64,000 nt of DNA from Medicago truncatula (Eukaryota; Streptophyta; Magnoliopsida; Fabales; Fabaceae), in assembly GCF_003473485.1 (NCBI RefSeq), contig NC_053043.1, positions 16,273,001-16,337,000 of the forward strand, read 5' to 3'. The first letter of the stretch is position 1. The number at the start of each line of letters is the position of its first letter. The notes under the pieces were generated by a model. The model was not told where the DNA came from and did not search any database. It worked only from the letters and a program-made list of their open reading frames with translations. Below are positions 54,524 to 64,000 of this stretch, piece after piece. The translations under genes and the position numbers were made by a program.

Positions 54524-55620
54524 TGTTAGAACAAGAATGTTTCGTACAATTTCTCTTGGGTTTGGATGATAACAAGGTATTGAAGAACAATTGATATACT
54601 AATATATGTTCAAGTGTGCAGATCTACTTATCATGAAGAAGGAACATATAAAGAGAATCATAAAGAGATTCAGAAGCTTAGAAGACTATGGTAGAAGATC
54701 TACTGGAAGGTCAACTAGAAGTCAATGTCCTTAGAAGAAGGATGCCTCACAGAATCAGGGGAGTGATCTCCACAAATTTTGTGAAGGACATCATCATACA
54801 CAGAATCTGACTGGGTACTTGGATCTGAGGGACTCATAATCCATGTAAACTTTTATCTTATTTTGTGTGTTGTCACTATCATAATATCTGATAGAGCAGT
54901 TCTTTTGTCTCCTTCTGTCTACGTATACAACTAGACAAAGGACATCAAGAATGAAAAGAGACACAAATAATTCTTCTTCAGCAGAGGAAACTCAAAGTAC
55001 TTTCCAACAGAACTGTCAATATCAAGCAAAAGGTCAACGTTCGTGGTCAAAGCTTCTCAACGACTATGTTTTCGTTGGCACTATTCTCGAACGTCTCTCA
55101 AATCACTGTCTATAAAAGAAGATGAAGACCTAAAGAAGAAGCAACAAGACTCTGCTATTTTTCTGTGTCAAAACTCTGTCAAATCAAATAGCGCAAAGCA
55201 GTTACAATTTATTTTCAGGTTTATATCTTAGAAATCCTAAGGAGTGAGTCTGTTCATTTGTTCAGTTTACATTCACTAGTTAGAAAGAGTGTAAGAACAC
55301 ATTAACTTGTGTGCAGTTGGGGACAATATTTTAGAAAGTCTCTTTCCTGCGTGGTTGAACATATAAGTCTCTTGGTGAAACATTGAGCACGTATGAATTC
55401 TCAGTCAGTTGTGATTGAACAGGGTAAATTCTTAAGTAGTTGTGCTAAGGAAGGTAAGTCTCTTGTTGTGTGCTTGAGCAAAGAAGTCTTTAGGTATTGT
55501 CCTAGAGAATAGAAGTCCTTTGTTGTCTGATTGAGCATTAAGAAGTCTCTTGGTATGTACTTGAGCAAATTGTAATCAAAGTGATTATAGTGAAAATCCT
55601 TGAAAGTGCAAGGGGACTAT
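54524..55620 (+). mobile_element. Copia-type LTR-like dispersed repeat, copy 2
   Basis: It starts TGTTAGAACAAGAATG like 9272 and shares AGAAGTCAA, AAGGACATCA and the degenerate AGTCTCTTGG/TGCTTGAGCAAAG units at 55330-55580. It is truncated after GTGATTATAGTG. Confidence 0.6.
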
Positions 55621-55830
55621 CTTCAACACACAACGACAAATTCCTCTCCTTTTGCGGTGGATCTCAACTCTTATGTCATCTTCCCTATATCTGAAAGGAT
55701 CTGATTTAAATTCCACTAAAAATTACCAAAAATTCAGTAAATGTATTATGTTCTCTCTCCGTTCCTTTGCAGTTATTGCATGTGCTAGAAAATTTTGTTC
55801 ATATTTGGTTGTGATTTTCAAAGTTTAATA

Positions 55831-56113
55831 CTCCCTCCGTCCCAAATTGTATGTCGCTTTGGAAAAAAAATTTATCCCAAATTATATGTCGCTTTACAAT
55901 ACCAATGAAATATTAATGTTGTTTTTCCTATTATATCCTTAACTATTATTTACTCTCTCTTCTTTCAATTATTTCATTTATCTTTTCCATACCATTTATT
56001 AGGGATAATTTTGTAAAACAACCCATAATTTCTCTTCCCCACGCAATATTAATTACATTTCTTAATACGTGTGAAATGGCCAAAACGTCTTACAATTTGG
56101 GACGGAGGAGGAG
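55831..56113. mobile_element. Stowaway-type MITE, 283 bp
   Basis: CTCCCTCCGTCCCAAATTGT at the left and ACAATTTGGGACGGAGGA at the right are inverted, with TA on both sides (55829-55830 and 56114-56115). Confidence 0.85.
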
Positions 56114-56115
56114 TA

Positions 56116-57379
56116 CAAGAGTAGCTGTTGGAATGTTTATCACAGAGCATGGGAGAAAAATGAAACATAATAAAAAAAAAACTAAAAAATGCATGACAAG
56201 TAAACAAATTATTGATTCTATCAATCTGTGTAAGAAAAACTAAAAAATGACAATTAAGAATGAATAAATTATTTAATAAAATGAATGAAATATTTCGTGT
56301 TTGAACTGCGTAATTTTAGTGCAATTGTAAAGATTAATTTTTGAGTCAGTTAAAACTGTCAATTTTAACACTGTTTCATTCTAAGGGTTGGATTTAAATT
56401 CACGACCTAGGAAAAGAACGAGTAGAGCGAGAAGTGAAATTGAAAGAAATTAATACACCTAGGAAAAGAACAACAAAATTATTATAAGTAAAAGATCTAT
56501 TTGTAAAAAAGAAAAAATATCGAAAGAAATCTGTTGTCAAAATTGGTAATGAAGTCTCTCTAAGCTTAGTTTAGGTGATATGAACATTGCATAATATTTG
56601 TATGGGTCGGAGTTTTAACCTTAAACACCCATTTATTTATCTTAAAAGACAAATTTCTAGCCACTAAACCACTTGACAAAAAATTAAGATTATGTTTAAC
56701 TGAAAATGCTAACTTCTAATTAAATTGTGTTTGACTTTGTTATATTCTCAATATATAAATGTTTTTACTTGTAAACAAATCATAGCTTTTTTGTTGTTGT
56801 TGAGGAAAACAAATCATACTTATCCACATATGTCATTTTAAAAGTAATTATGATTAAGTCGCATTGTTTTTATAATTAGATCATTCTGAATTATAACCCC
56901 TTTGTCCAATAATAAATGATCTATATGATCTTTCAAACATATTAAGAAAAGTTTTATAAGTGAAACAGAAAGAAAAAATAATAATTTTAAGTATTCTTTT
57001 TTTTTTTTACAAGTATTTGTGCATTCATCATTTTCATAAGTGTGTTATTTGAATAATTATTTGTATGATAATTTATGGTACAACCATAAATTTACAAAAA
57101 AAAGTTGGTATCGACATGAAAACCAAAACAATAGAGAGGTAAAGTAAAAACATAATGCGAGTGTGAAAGAAAAATTATTACAAAATAGTTGTACAAAAAT
57201 CATTTCTCGTAATTTAAATAGGTCAGACCAAGACTTATATAAAAAAGAGTCTAAACCTCAAAAAAAAAAAAAATGACCTAATTAATTAGTTTTTTGTTTT
57301 TTTTGTTTTTGGTCAAAAAGTAACGTAATTACAGGGTCTTTTTTTTTGTTTTCTTGTTTAGCAATAATTTCACTGTCTT
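56116..57379. other. Upstream region of gene 5
   Basis: AT-rich with homopolymer tracts. I find no second gene and no transposon end here. Confidence 0.5.
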
Positions 57380-57387
57380 TATAAATA
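57380..57387 (+). promoter_or_regulatory. TATA box of defensin-like gene 5
   Basis: TATAAATA followed by CACAAC, 60 bases before the ATG, matching gene 4. Confidence 0.65.
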
Positions 57388-57439
57388 CACAACTTCTGTA
57401 TTGGGGTCACAAACCAAAATACTAAAACCTCTCCATCTA

Positions 57440-57532
57440 ATGGCGTACCCAATTTCGAAATCTTTTTGCTTCATTTCCATTTTGGTTTTTGTTGTTGCAG
57501 GTAAACCTCTCCACCATTGTCAAGGTTATTAA

Positions 57533-57568
<36 letters not shown>

Positions 57569-58021
57569 GATAAATGATCGTAATTAGTTTTGATATTAAA
57601 TTTTTTTCCTTGTTCAAGTTTGAATCCAAGATTTTAACGTTTTTTCTTACTGGGTTTTACTTGATTTTTGGTCCAAACATACACAGTGCAATTGATACAG
57701 GTAGAAGGTAATTGCACAAAAATTATTGGCAGTTGTGCTGATGTAAACTGTCCATACACATGCAGAAGAATATATGAAAAACATGCTCGTGTTTTAGGAT
57801 CGTCATGTGCAATTTACAACTTATGCACTTGTACTTTGGACAAATCACCACCAAATGATACTCCAAAACAATGCAGTATTGGGCTGGGACTCTGCAATAG
57901 TACCTGTAATGATGATTGTTGCAACGCAGAGTGTGTGAAAAAATATAATAGTCGGGGTAGTGGTGGGGCCTGCATTAAGATCGACGGTCAAAACTTTTGT
58001 TTATGTCTCTATAACTCTTGA
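57440..58021 (+). CDS. Secreted two-domain defensin-like cysteine-rich peptide, gene 5
   Basis: Exons 57440-57500 and 57687-58021 give 131 residues. The signal peptide is MAYPISKSFCFISILVFVVA. The 186-bp intron is longer than in the other copies because of a TA microsatellite and extra sequence. Exon 2 keeps the 16-cysteine framework (VEGNC, YNLCTC, IGLGLC, DDCCN, CLC). Segments between cysteines are strongly diverged, for example RRIYEKHARV and a GSGGAC segment, but the frame is open. Confidence 0.82.
57536..57568. repeat. TA microsatellite in the gene 5 intron
   Basis: About 16 TA repeats, specific to this copy of the gene family. Confidence 0.9.
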
Positions 58022-58559
58022 ATTTATTCTTAATTGAAATAGATGCAATAAACATATATTTTCAATTATGTACCAACTATTTTGTATGATTTCAGCATCT
58101 GGAGTTTATTCTTAATTGAAATAAATGCAATAATGTTATCAAATTTTAATTATTTATCAACTAATTTGTATTCGATGTTATGAATGAAAGGACTTAACTT
58201 TTGCTTTAATAAAAGAAAAAACAAGTATTCATATTAATTTTTACCGAAACTGTATTCTTACTCTTTATTCATATTTTAATTTATCATTTCTTTCCAAATA
58301 AAATTCAGTATTAAATAAATTATTTTGGTTGATATGGTGGTATTAACTTTAAACTTTTGATCCTTCCTTCAAAAAAACTTTAAACTTTTGAATATGTTAA
58401 TCTCAATGTCTAAGAGTCGATTCACCTTAGTGTCAATTTCAATTGAGTAGTTTAATTTCTTAAAAAAAAATCGATAATTATTACACAATAAGGAAAAAGG
58501 AAATGGTTTAAAGAAAATATCCTATAAATAATACTAGTACGCGCAACACACATAATCGT
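58022..58559. other. 3' flank of gene 5
   Basis: It includes a short direct repeat of the 3' end (TTATTCTTAATTGAAATA at about 58024 and 58104) and AATAAA-like words that may serve as poly(A) signals. No other gene is seen. Confidence 0.5.
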
Positions 58560-58770
58560 GATTCCAGATAGATTTTCATCATATAGGTATGATTTCAAAC
58601 ATACTTCTCTGACTGTCTCACTCTCTAGCATATCCATTCAGAGACTTAAAGAACAGTTACAAGCCTCCTTTCATATGAAAGATCTCGGCAACCTGCATTA
58701 TTTTCTCGATCTTGAGGTTCATTCTACATCCAAGGGTATCTTCCTCCATCAAGACAAGTATGACACATGA
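58560..58770 (+). pseudogene. Copia reverse transcriptase C-terminal fragment
   Basis: The frame contains LKEQLQASFHMKDLGNLHYF, then LEVHSTSKGIFLHQDKY, the segment after the YxDD motif in Ty1/copia RT. It is truncated on both sides and ends in a stop. Confidence 0.83.
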
Positions 58771-59069
58771 GACATACCCCACACATCTCTTGAGCAGTCG
58801 AAAAGGAACGTAAATTATTAACTACACTTGCTCGGATTACCATGAGGGCGTTGAGCTTTTTGGATTGTTGAACAAATGGTAGATTACGTCATCAGTCTCT
58901 ATATATAAGCAATTTATTTGATAAAAATTTATCCTTAATTAGTCCCTTTTTAAATTACTAAATACTTTTATTGCTTCTTGTCCAAATAAACCACTAATTA
59001 ATACCATTAAGTGTTTTGAATAATGAAAAATCAAAATTTACTTCACATGCATATACAAATGACATTTTA

Positions 59070-60540
59070 GGTATCGATTGTTGGGTGGGGGCGATCCCTT
59101 TTCGGGAGAGATTTAGGAGGCTTTTTGAGTTATCTGTTAATAAGGATAAGACAGAAGTAGAAATGTTTTCCTTAGGTTGGGAGGAAGGAGGGGAATATGG
59201 ATGGAATAGGCCAGGCCGGCCTAGGGGCCTACGGCAGATCAGAGCAGTCCAAACTTTTTACCTAAATAGGCAAGACCTAAGCTTTTTTAGAAGCATATTT
59301 AGCTTAAAATTAGTTCAGACCACATGCTATTAGAAAAGCCTTTTAGCCCTATTAGGTCGGCCTACTTATGTAAATATGAATAATACTATTGACTATTATA
59401 TTATATATTCTACTTTGAATTAAATTATAAATCTGTCAACCTTTAAAATAATTTAAACTTATTAGTTTACATTATTTTTTTTTCGCATATTTAAATGTAT
59501 TATTATAAATTAGAATTGAAATATGATATAATATATATTAAAGTTCTCTAAAACTATGTTAAATATCGAAAGAGAGTTTATATTAGCTCGCAAGTCTATT
59601 TAACCTTGAATCACATTACTTATTTAAAGATGTTCATATGAAGTAGGCTTTTAAACAGGCTAGAAGGCATAATCAGGCTTTCATAAGGTCAGCCTCAAGC
59701 TTAAAAAGTAAGCCTATGATAGGCCGCAAGCCAGGCTTAGGCCTTACAAAAGTTTGACAGGCCAGACTTAGGCCTTGCAAAGCCTAGCTCGGCTTAGCCT
59801 ATTCCCATCCCTAGAAGGGAAGCCTAGGGGTGGCCTCGGCGGTTGTTGGCGTGGGAGGAAGATTTAGTGGGGGAGTGTAGGACTCTGCTTTCTATTGTTA
59901 CCTTGCAGGATATTGTTACAGATGTATGACAGTGGCGTCCTAATGTGGGTGATGGTTACACAGTCTGTGGTGTGTATCAAATGCTTATGAGGCAGGAGAT
60001 GCATAACCGCAATGAATTACTTACTTTATGCTGTTTGGCATAAAAATGTTCCTCTGAAGGTGTCAATTTACGTGTGGCATCTTCTTCACAACATGTTGCC
60101 AACAAAGGATAATTTGGTGCGTAGAGGTATCATCTTGGTCGATGCTCAACTGTGTGTGTTCGGATGTGGTAATAATGAAACGGCATATCATCTCTTAATT
60201 CACTGTCCAATTTTCAGTGTGCTTTGGCAACATTTCAAAGCTTAGATTGGTTTTCATTCAGTGGAACACCAACATATTTTGGATCATTTTACTCAGTTCA
60301 CTTATTCCACGGGAAGCTTTAAACCCCGTCAGTCATTTTTGTAGCTTGTCTGGTTATGTAGTGTTTATGTACTTTGGAATGAAAGAAATCACAGATTATT
60401 CTCTGATAAAGCTAAATATGTTATGCAACTTCTGGAAAGAGTTCAAATTACTACTTTACATTGGCTGAAAGCTAAAAATGTATGTTTTCCTTTTGGTTAT
60501 CATATGTGGTGACAGCAACCTCTTGTCTGTTTGGGCATTG
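59070..60540 (+). pseudogene. L1-type LINE relic with zf-RVT domain, split by a hAT-like element
   Basis: Before 59196 it reads WVGAIPFRERFRRLFELSVN and MFSLGWEEGGE. After 59813 it resumes with WEEDLVGECRTLLS and WQWRPNVGDGYTV, then NVPLKVSIYVWHLL, LPTKDNLVRRGII and CVFGCGNNETAYHLLIHC, the zinc-binding reverse-transcriptase region of plant L1 elements. Frameshifts and stops are frequent. Confidence 0.8.
59196..59813. mobile_element. Non-autonomous hAT-like element inside the LINE
   Basis: The ends TATGGATGGAATAGGC and GCCTATTCCCATCCCTA are inverted with small differences. The 8-bp flanks GAGGGGAA (59188-59195) and GAAGGGAA (59814-59821) differ at one base, and LINE coding sequence resumes across it. 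Multiple AGGCCT/GCCTA words fill the interior. Confidence 0.7.
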
Positions 60541-60883
60541 GTTGACTGTTTTTTTCTATAATTATTCAGGATACTGTGTAGAATTTTGTTCTGCTCTACT
60601 TTGCACACCTTGTGCTAGATAGTAGGATTGTTATCCCATATGGTAATATATATCATTTTAGTTTGTTCCAAAAAGGTATATTCATCCAAAAAAATACACA
60701 CATTAACTGCACTACAAACATTTTTTTACTAAGAGTGAAATAGGTGCTTAAATTAAGAGACATAGGAAGTATTCCGATTTTTTTTTATTTGTTAATTAAA
60801 CTTGCCACAAGTTTTATTTTTTTTCATTTACATCCGTCTTAAAATAATATATTCTCGTTAACATTTTTTCCACCATTATACTC
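60541..60883. other. Intergenic DNA
   Basis: Nothing recognised. Confidence 0.45.
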
Positions 60884-61250
60884 TTAAATGCTCTTTTGGT
60901 CCCTTAAATATTTATTTGGTATCGCTTTGATCTCGTAAGTAATAAAAGGTCCGTTTAAGTCCCTTAACTTTATTTAAAGTATCGGTTTGATCATTTCTAT
61001 TAATTTAATTCAAAAAAACGTTAAGTTTAGGGACCAAATTAATACTAATTAAATAAGTTAAAGGACCAAACTAATACTAATTAAATAAGATAAAGGACCA
61101 AAATTTAACATTTTTTGAATTAAATTAACAGAAAGGATCAAACCGATACTTTCAATAAAGTTAAGGGACCAAAACGGACCTTTTATTACTTATGGGACCA
61201 AAGCGATACTAAATAGATACTTAAGGGACCAAAAATGTATTTAAGCCTAT
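60884..61250. mobile_element. Foldback MITE
   Basis: TTTTGGTCCCTTAAATATTT at the left mirrors TACTTAAGGGACCAAAAATG at the right, and inversion runs through ATCGCTTTG/CAAAGCGAT and GTATCGGTTTGATC/GATCAAACCGATAC to a centre near 61065. No target duplication is clear. Confidence 0.75.
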
Positions 61251-61744
61251 TTATTAACTTTCACCAAATTTAATTACTCCATTAACTACAGTTAATAAGA
61301 GTATTTTAATAAATTTTATCATTAAAAACAACACAATTAATTAATATTTTTTTTAAATCATACACAAACCTTAAACGATTAAAATTTTATCTTTAGTAAG
61401 CCTAAGAATTGATTGTCTTTTTTCCAGTAAGCCTATGATTTGGAATTATTATTTTTTTGTTATAGATATTTTTTTTTTGTTTCCAATAGAATTGATTGTG
61501 TTGTTTCCAATAAGCCTAATGTTTTCTGTTTTTGCGGGTTTTGTTTTTATTTTCGGATGTTTTTTTTTCTAAAGTTTATTAACGTTATTTTGCTCCTTAC
61601 TTTTCATGAATATTTAGGTATGTATGTATTGAAAAAAGACGGAAGAAGAAGAGAAATAATAGAAGACAGTGATTGATTTAGTTTTTTATTTTTAAATAAA
61701 TTTTAATCATAAAACAATGAAATGGAATTAACTAATTAAAAATA

Positions 61745-62116
61745 GGGTTAATAGTGTTTTGACCTCCTGTAATATAGATCATTTTCAGTTTTCCCTATGT
61801 AAAATAATTTTTTTTAAATTATATCCTTGTAATTTGAAGATTTTTTGGTTTTGGACCTTCATGGAAAATTTCACTCCCTACAATTTGAGCAAATTTAGGT
61901 TTATCTCCTTGTAATTTGAGGAAATTTCGGTTTATCCCTTGTTAATTTGAGAAAATTTCGGTTTACCCCCTGCCATATCTTTGATTTTGTACAGTTAAAA
62001 TTCATGAATGTCCAAAACCAAAATTCTTCAAATTAGAAGGACGAAATCCAGAATTTTTTTTACAGGGGGTAAAACCGGAAATGACGTATATTACAGAGGT
62101 AAAATACTATTAACCC
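61745..62116. mobile_element. Foldback MULE-type MITE, same family as 30682-31734
   Basis: The 372-bp element starts GGGTTAATAGT and ends ACTATTAACCC. A perfect 9-bp duplication, TTAAAAATA, flanks it at 61736-61744 and 62117-62125. Confidence 0.85.
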
Positions 62117-62224
62117 TTAAAAATATGTCCTAGTTAGCATGACACGTAAGCATATTTTGATAATCTAAGCTAAATGAGGGATTCGAATCAGGAAAAAAAA
62201 TGCACCTTTATAAAAATATACGCA

Positions 62225-62330
62225 CCCTTATAATATTTTGTTGGTGATGTCCGGGATCCAAACCCCAGACCTTGCATATATTATGCATTGTCCTTATCAA
62301 CTGAGTTAAGCTCACAGGGACACTCAACCT
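62225..62330 (-). mobile_element. tRNA-derived SINE, minus strand
   Basis: On the - strand TGAGCTTAACTCAGTTGATA (A-box-like) is followed by ATGCATAATATATGCAAGG and GGGGTTTGGATCCCGGACAT (degenerate B box). Similar sequences of about 60 bp (AAGCTAAATGAGGGATT) flank it. Confidence 0.65.
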
Positions 62331-62429
62331 TATAATCTAATCTAAGCTAAATGAGGGATTAAAATCCAGGAAACAAATGCACCCTTGTAAAAATATGGTA
62401 TCTTTCTTAAAAAGATGTATTATATTTGT

Positions 62430-62530
62430 CTGAGTGAATTTAGCTTTGATTGTAGGGACATTGGATAATATATGTAGATGTCGGGGTTCAAAATATAGAG
62501 ACTCCACTTATTCTTCTTAATTAAAAAGAG
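62430..62530 (+). mobile_element. Second tRNA-derived SINE, plus strand
   Basis: AATTTAGCTTTGATTGTAGG resembles an A box, and GTCGGGGTTCAAAATA a decayed B box, followed by ACTCCACTTATTCTTC. It is in opposite orientation to the previous one. Confidence 0.5.
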
Positions 62531-62775
62531 AATTTATAGTGGATAGGTTTACTTGAAAAAGAAAAAAAAAATGATATCTTTCATGGGCATGCATACCATA
62601 TGTCCTAGGCTAGTAACCTATGAAGTCCATAATCTTGATACAATACGATACTAGAAAAATTTAAAAATTTAAAATACAATACGGTGTGGATAATTTAATA
62701 AAAAAGTAAAATTCAAAATTAAATATATAATTGCATAATATATAAATATAAGTAATATTCCCCTAAAATTATAAT

Positions 62776-63256
62776 TTAAATATGTTTTTGGTCTCTATAA
62801 ATATGTCAACTTTTCGTTTTAGTCCCTCTAAAATTTTCCTTCAACTTTTAGTCCCTATAAAATTTTCAATCGCTACTTTTAGTCCCTATTTTTAATTTAA
62901 TTTTTGTATTTTTTAATGAAATTGTGCAGAAATGTGTCAAACAATTCCTAAAAAAAATTAGATTTTTTTAACAAAACAGAAATTAAATATGAATTTTTAA
63001 CCATAAACAGTATAAAAATTCATATTAAATTCATGTTTTCTTAAAAAATTCTGAATTTTTTTTGGAGTGATTCTTATAATATTTTGAATTTTTCTGAAAA
63101 ATTTTGTTAAATAATATGAATTTTACATATGAGTTTACTTTAAAAGAGGGACCAAAAGTGAAAATTGAAAATTTTATAGGGACTAAAAGTTGAAGGAAAA
63201 TTTTAGAGGGACTAAAACGAAAAGTTGACATATTTATAGGGACCAAAAACATACCC
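62776..63256. mobile_element. Foldback MITE
   Basis: The left arm (GTCAACTTTTCGTTTTAGTC, CCTTCAACTTTTAGTCCC) reappears inverted in the right arm (GGGACTAAAAGTTGAAGG, GACTAAAACGAAAAGTTGAC). No exact TSD is resolved. Confidence 0.75.
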
Positions 63257-63703
63257 TAATATTAATGATAAAAAAGTGACAAATAGTTAATTACATATAT
63301 CCGAACAGAGAGCATTATTACTTAGTCAATATTATAAGGTTTTTCCATTTTTGTTATTTTTTTAAAGAATAAAAGGAAATTAGAAAAATCATGTTTCCTC
63401 CTTTTTCTTTTAAAGAAAAATTAGAAAACTCATGTATCACATGCGTATCAGTTCCCAGCGTCGTATAACTCGTGTACCTTTGACGCATCTCAAATGTATC
63501 GGTGCAAGATACGTATCAAATACCGCTACTTCTTCAATTTTGAAATATCTAGGCTACAGACCGAGTAACTGTCTTATCATTGCATAGTAGGCAGGGTTAA
63601 CTTTTTTTCTAACGCGTATGAATATTGATTTAATGGTCGATAACTTCTCTTGTTATGTAAAGACTTTTTGTACTAATGCTTTATGTCAATATATCTTTTC
63701 TTG
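63257..63703. other. Intergenic DNA
   Basis: No gene recognised. Confidence 0.45.
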
Positions 63704-64000
63704 CAGAAGGTATTGGTATTTGTGTTCGCGATGCAGAAGGTACGTTTGTTCTGGCTAAGACTATGACATACCCTTGTACTGTTCCGGTGGAAGTGGGTGA
63801 AGCTTTAGGGCTGCACTCTGCTTTGCAATGGTTGAGTGATATGCAGTTTGACAATGTGGATTTTGAAACAGACTCTAAGTTGACAGCTGAAGCCTTCCTT
63901 TCTACTAGAAACGACTTGTCCGAATTTGGATGCATTATTTCCTCCTGTCGTTCTTTGTTCATTACTTTCTTTTCTAACTCTAGGGTGGAGTTTGTTAGGC
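63704..64000 (+). pseudogene. RNase H-like domain fragment at the window edge
   Basis: The + frame is open from about 63704 to the end and reads GIGICVRDAEGTFVLA, VGEALGLHSALQWL and FETDSKLTAEAF, the RVT_3 type RNase H with E and D active-site positions. The first aspartate block is missing upstream, though TTGCAG before it could be a splice acceptor. This domain occurs in plant LINEs and LINE-derived host genes; the rest lies outside the window. Confidence 0.7.

Overview
The window looks like nuclear DNA of a legume, probably the Medicago/Trifolium/Pisum group. It is AT-rich, its genes have introns with plant-type GT-AG sites, and it carries an Ogre/Tat-type Ty3 retrotransposon, legume-style defensin-like peptide genes and many plant DNA transposons. 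The species is inferred; nothing in the sequence proves it. No rRNA, tRNA gene or CRISPR array was found.

The probable host genes are five two-exon genes, all on the + strand, for secreted peptides with two cysteine-rich domains and 16 conserved cysteines (about 3.6, 12.2, 33.9, 38.2 and 57.4 kb). Genes 1-3 sit in a duplicated block of about 2.5 kb that includes promoter and 3' flank. Genes 4 and 5 are older, diverged paralogues. Broken host material includes an NBS-LRR resistance-gene remnant near 52 kb.

Mobile DNA fills most of the rest. A 3.7-kb Mutator-like element (5097-8813) has 125-bp terminal inverted repeats (TIRs), a perfect 9-bp target-site duplication (TSD) and an apparently intact three-exon FAR1-type transposase. 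A 14.3-kb Ogre-like element (15917-30251) has 3.4-kb LTRs that differ by one base and an 11-bp duplication, yet its gag, protease and RT are scrambled or deleted. An 11.1-kb CACTA element (38880-49978) has an intact TNP2-type transposase and a 10-exon PttA-Ulp1 gene. Around these lie MULE-, hAT-, Stowaway- and foldback-type small elements, SINEs, LINE relics, and copia and gypsy fragments, several nested in one another.

The least expected signal is in the 3' untranslated region of the Ogre-like element. Two families of tandem units fold as hairpins whose stems keep pairing through compensatory changes. Family A (24613-25487, six units) has a four-A bulge and a GNRA-type tetraloop. Family B (26018-26521, nine units) has nested stems. 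Both lie between the integrase stop and the polypurine tract, which suggests selected RNA structure in the genomic transcript.

The order of events can be read from nesting. A hAT-like relic entered the ancestral promoter block before genes 1-3 separated. The block then duplicated together with an upstream flank. The Ogre-like element later inserted into one copy of that flank, and the other copy (about 10.88 kb) preserves the related empty site.
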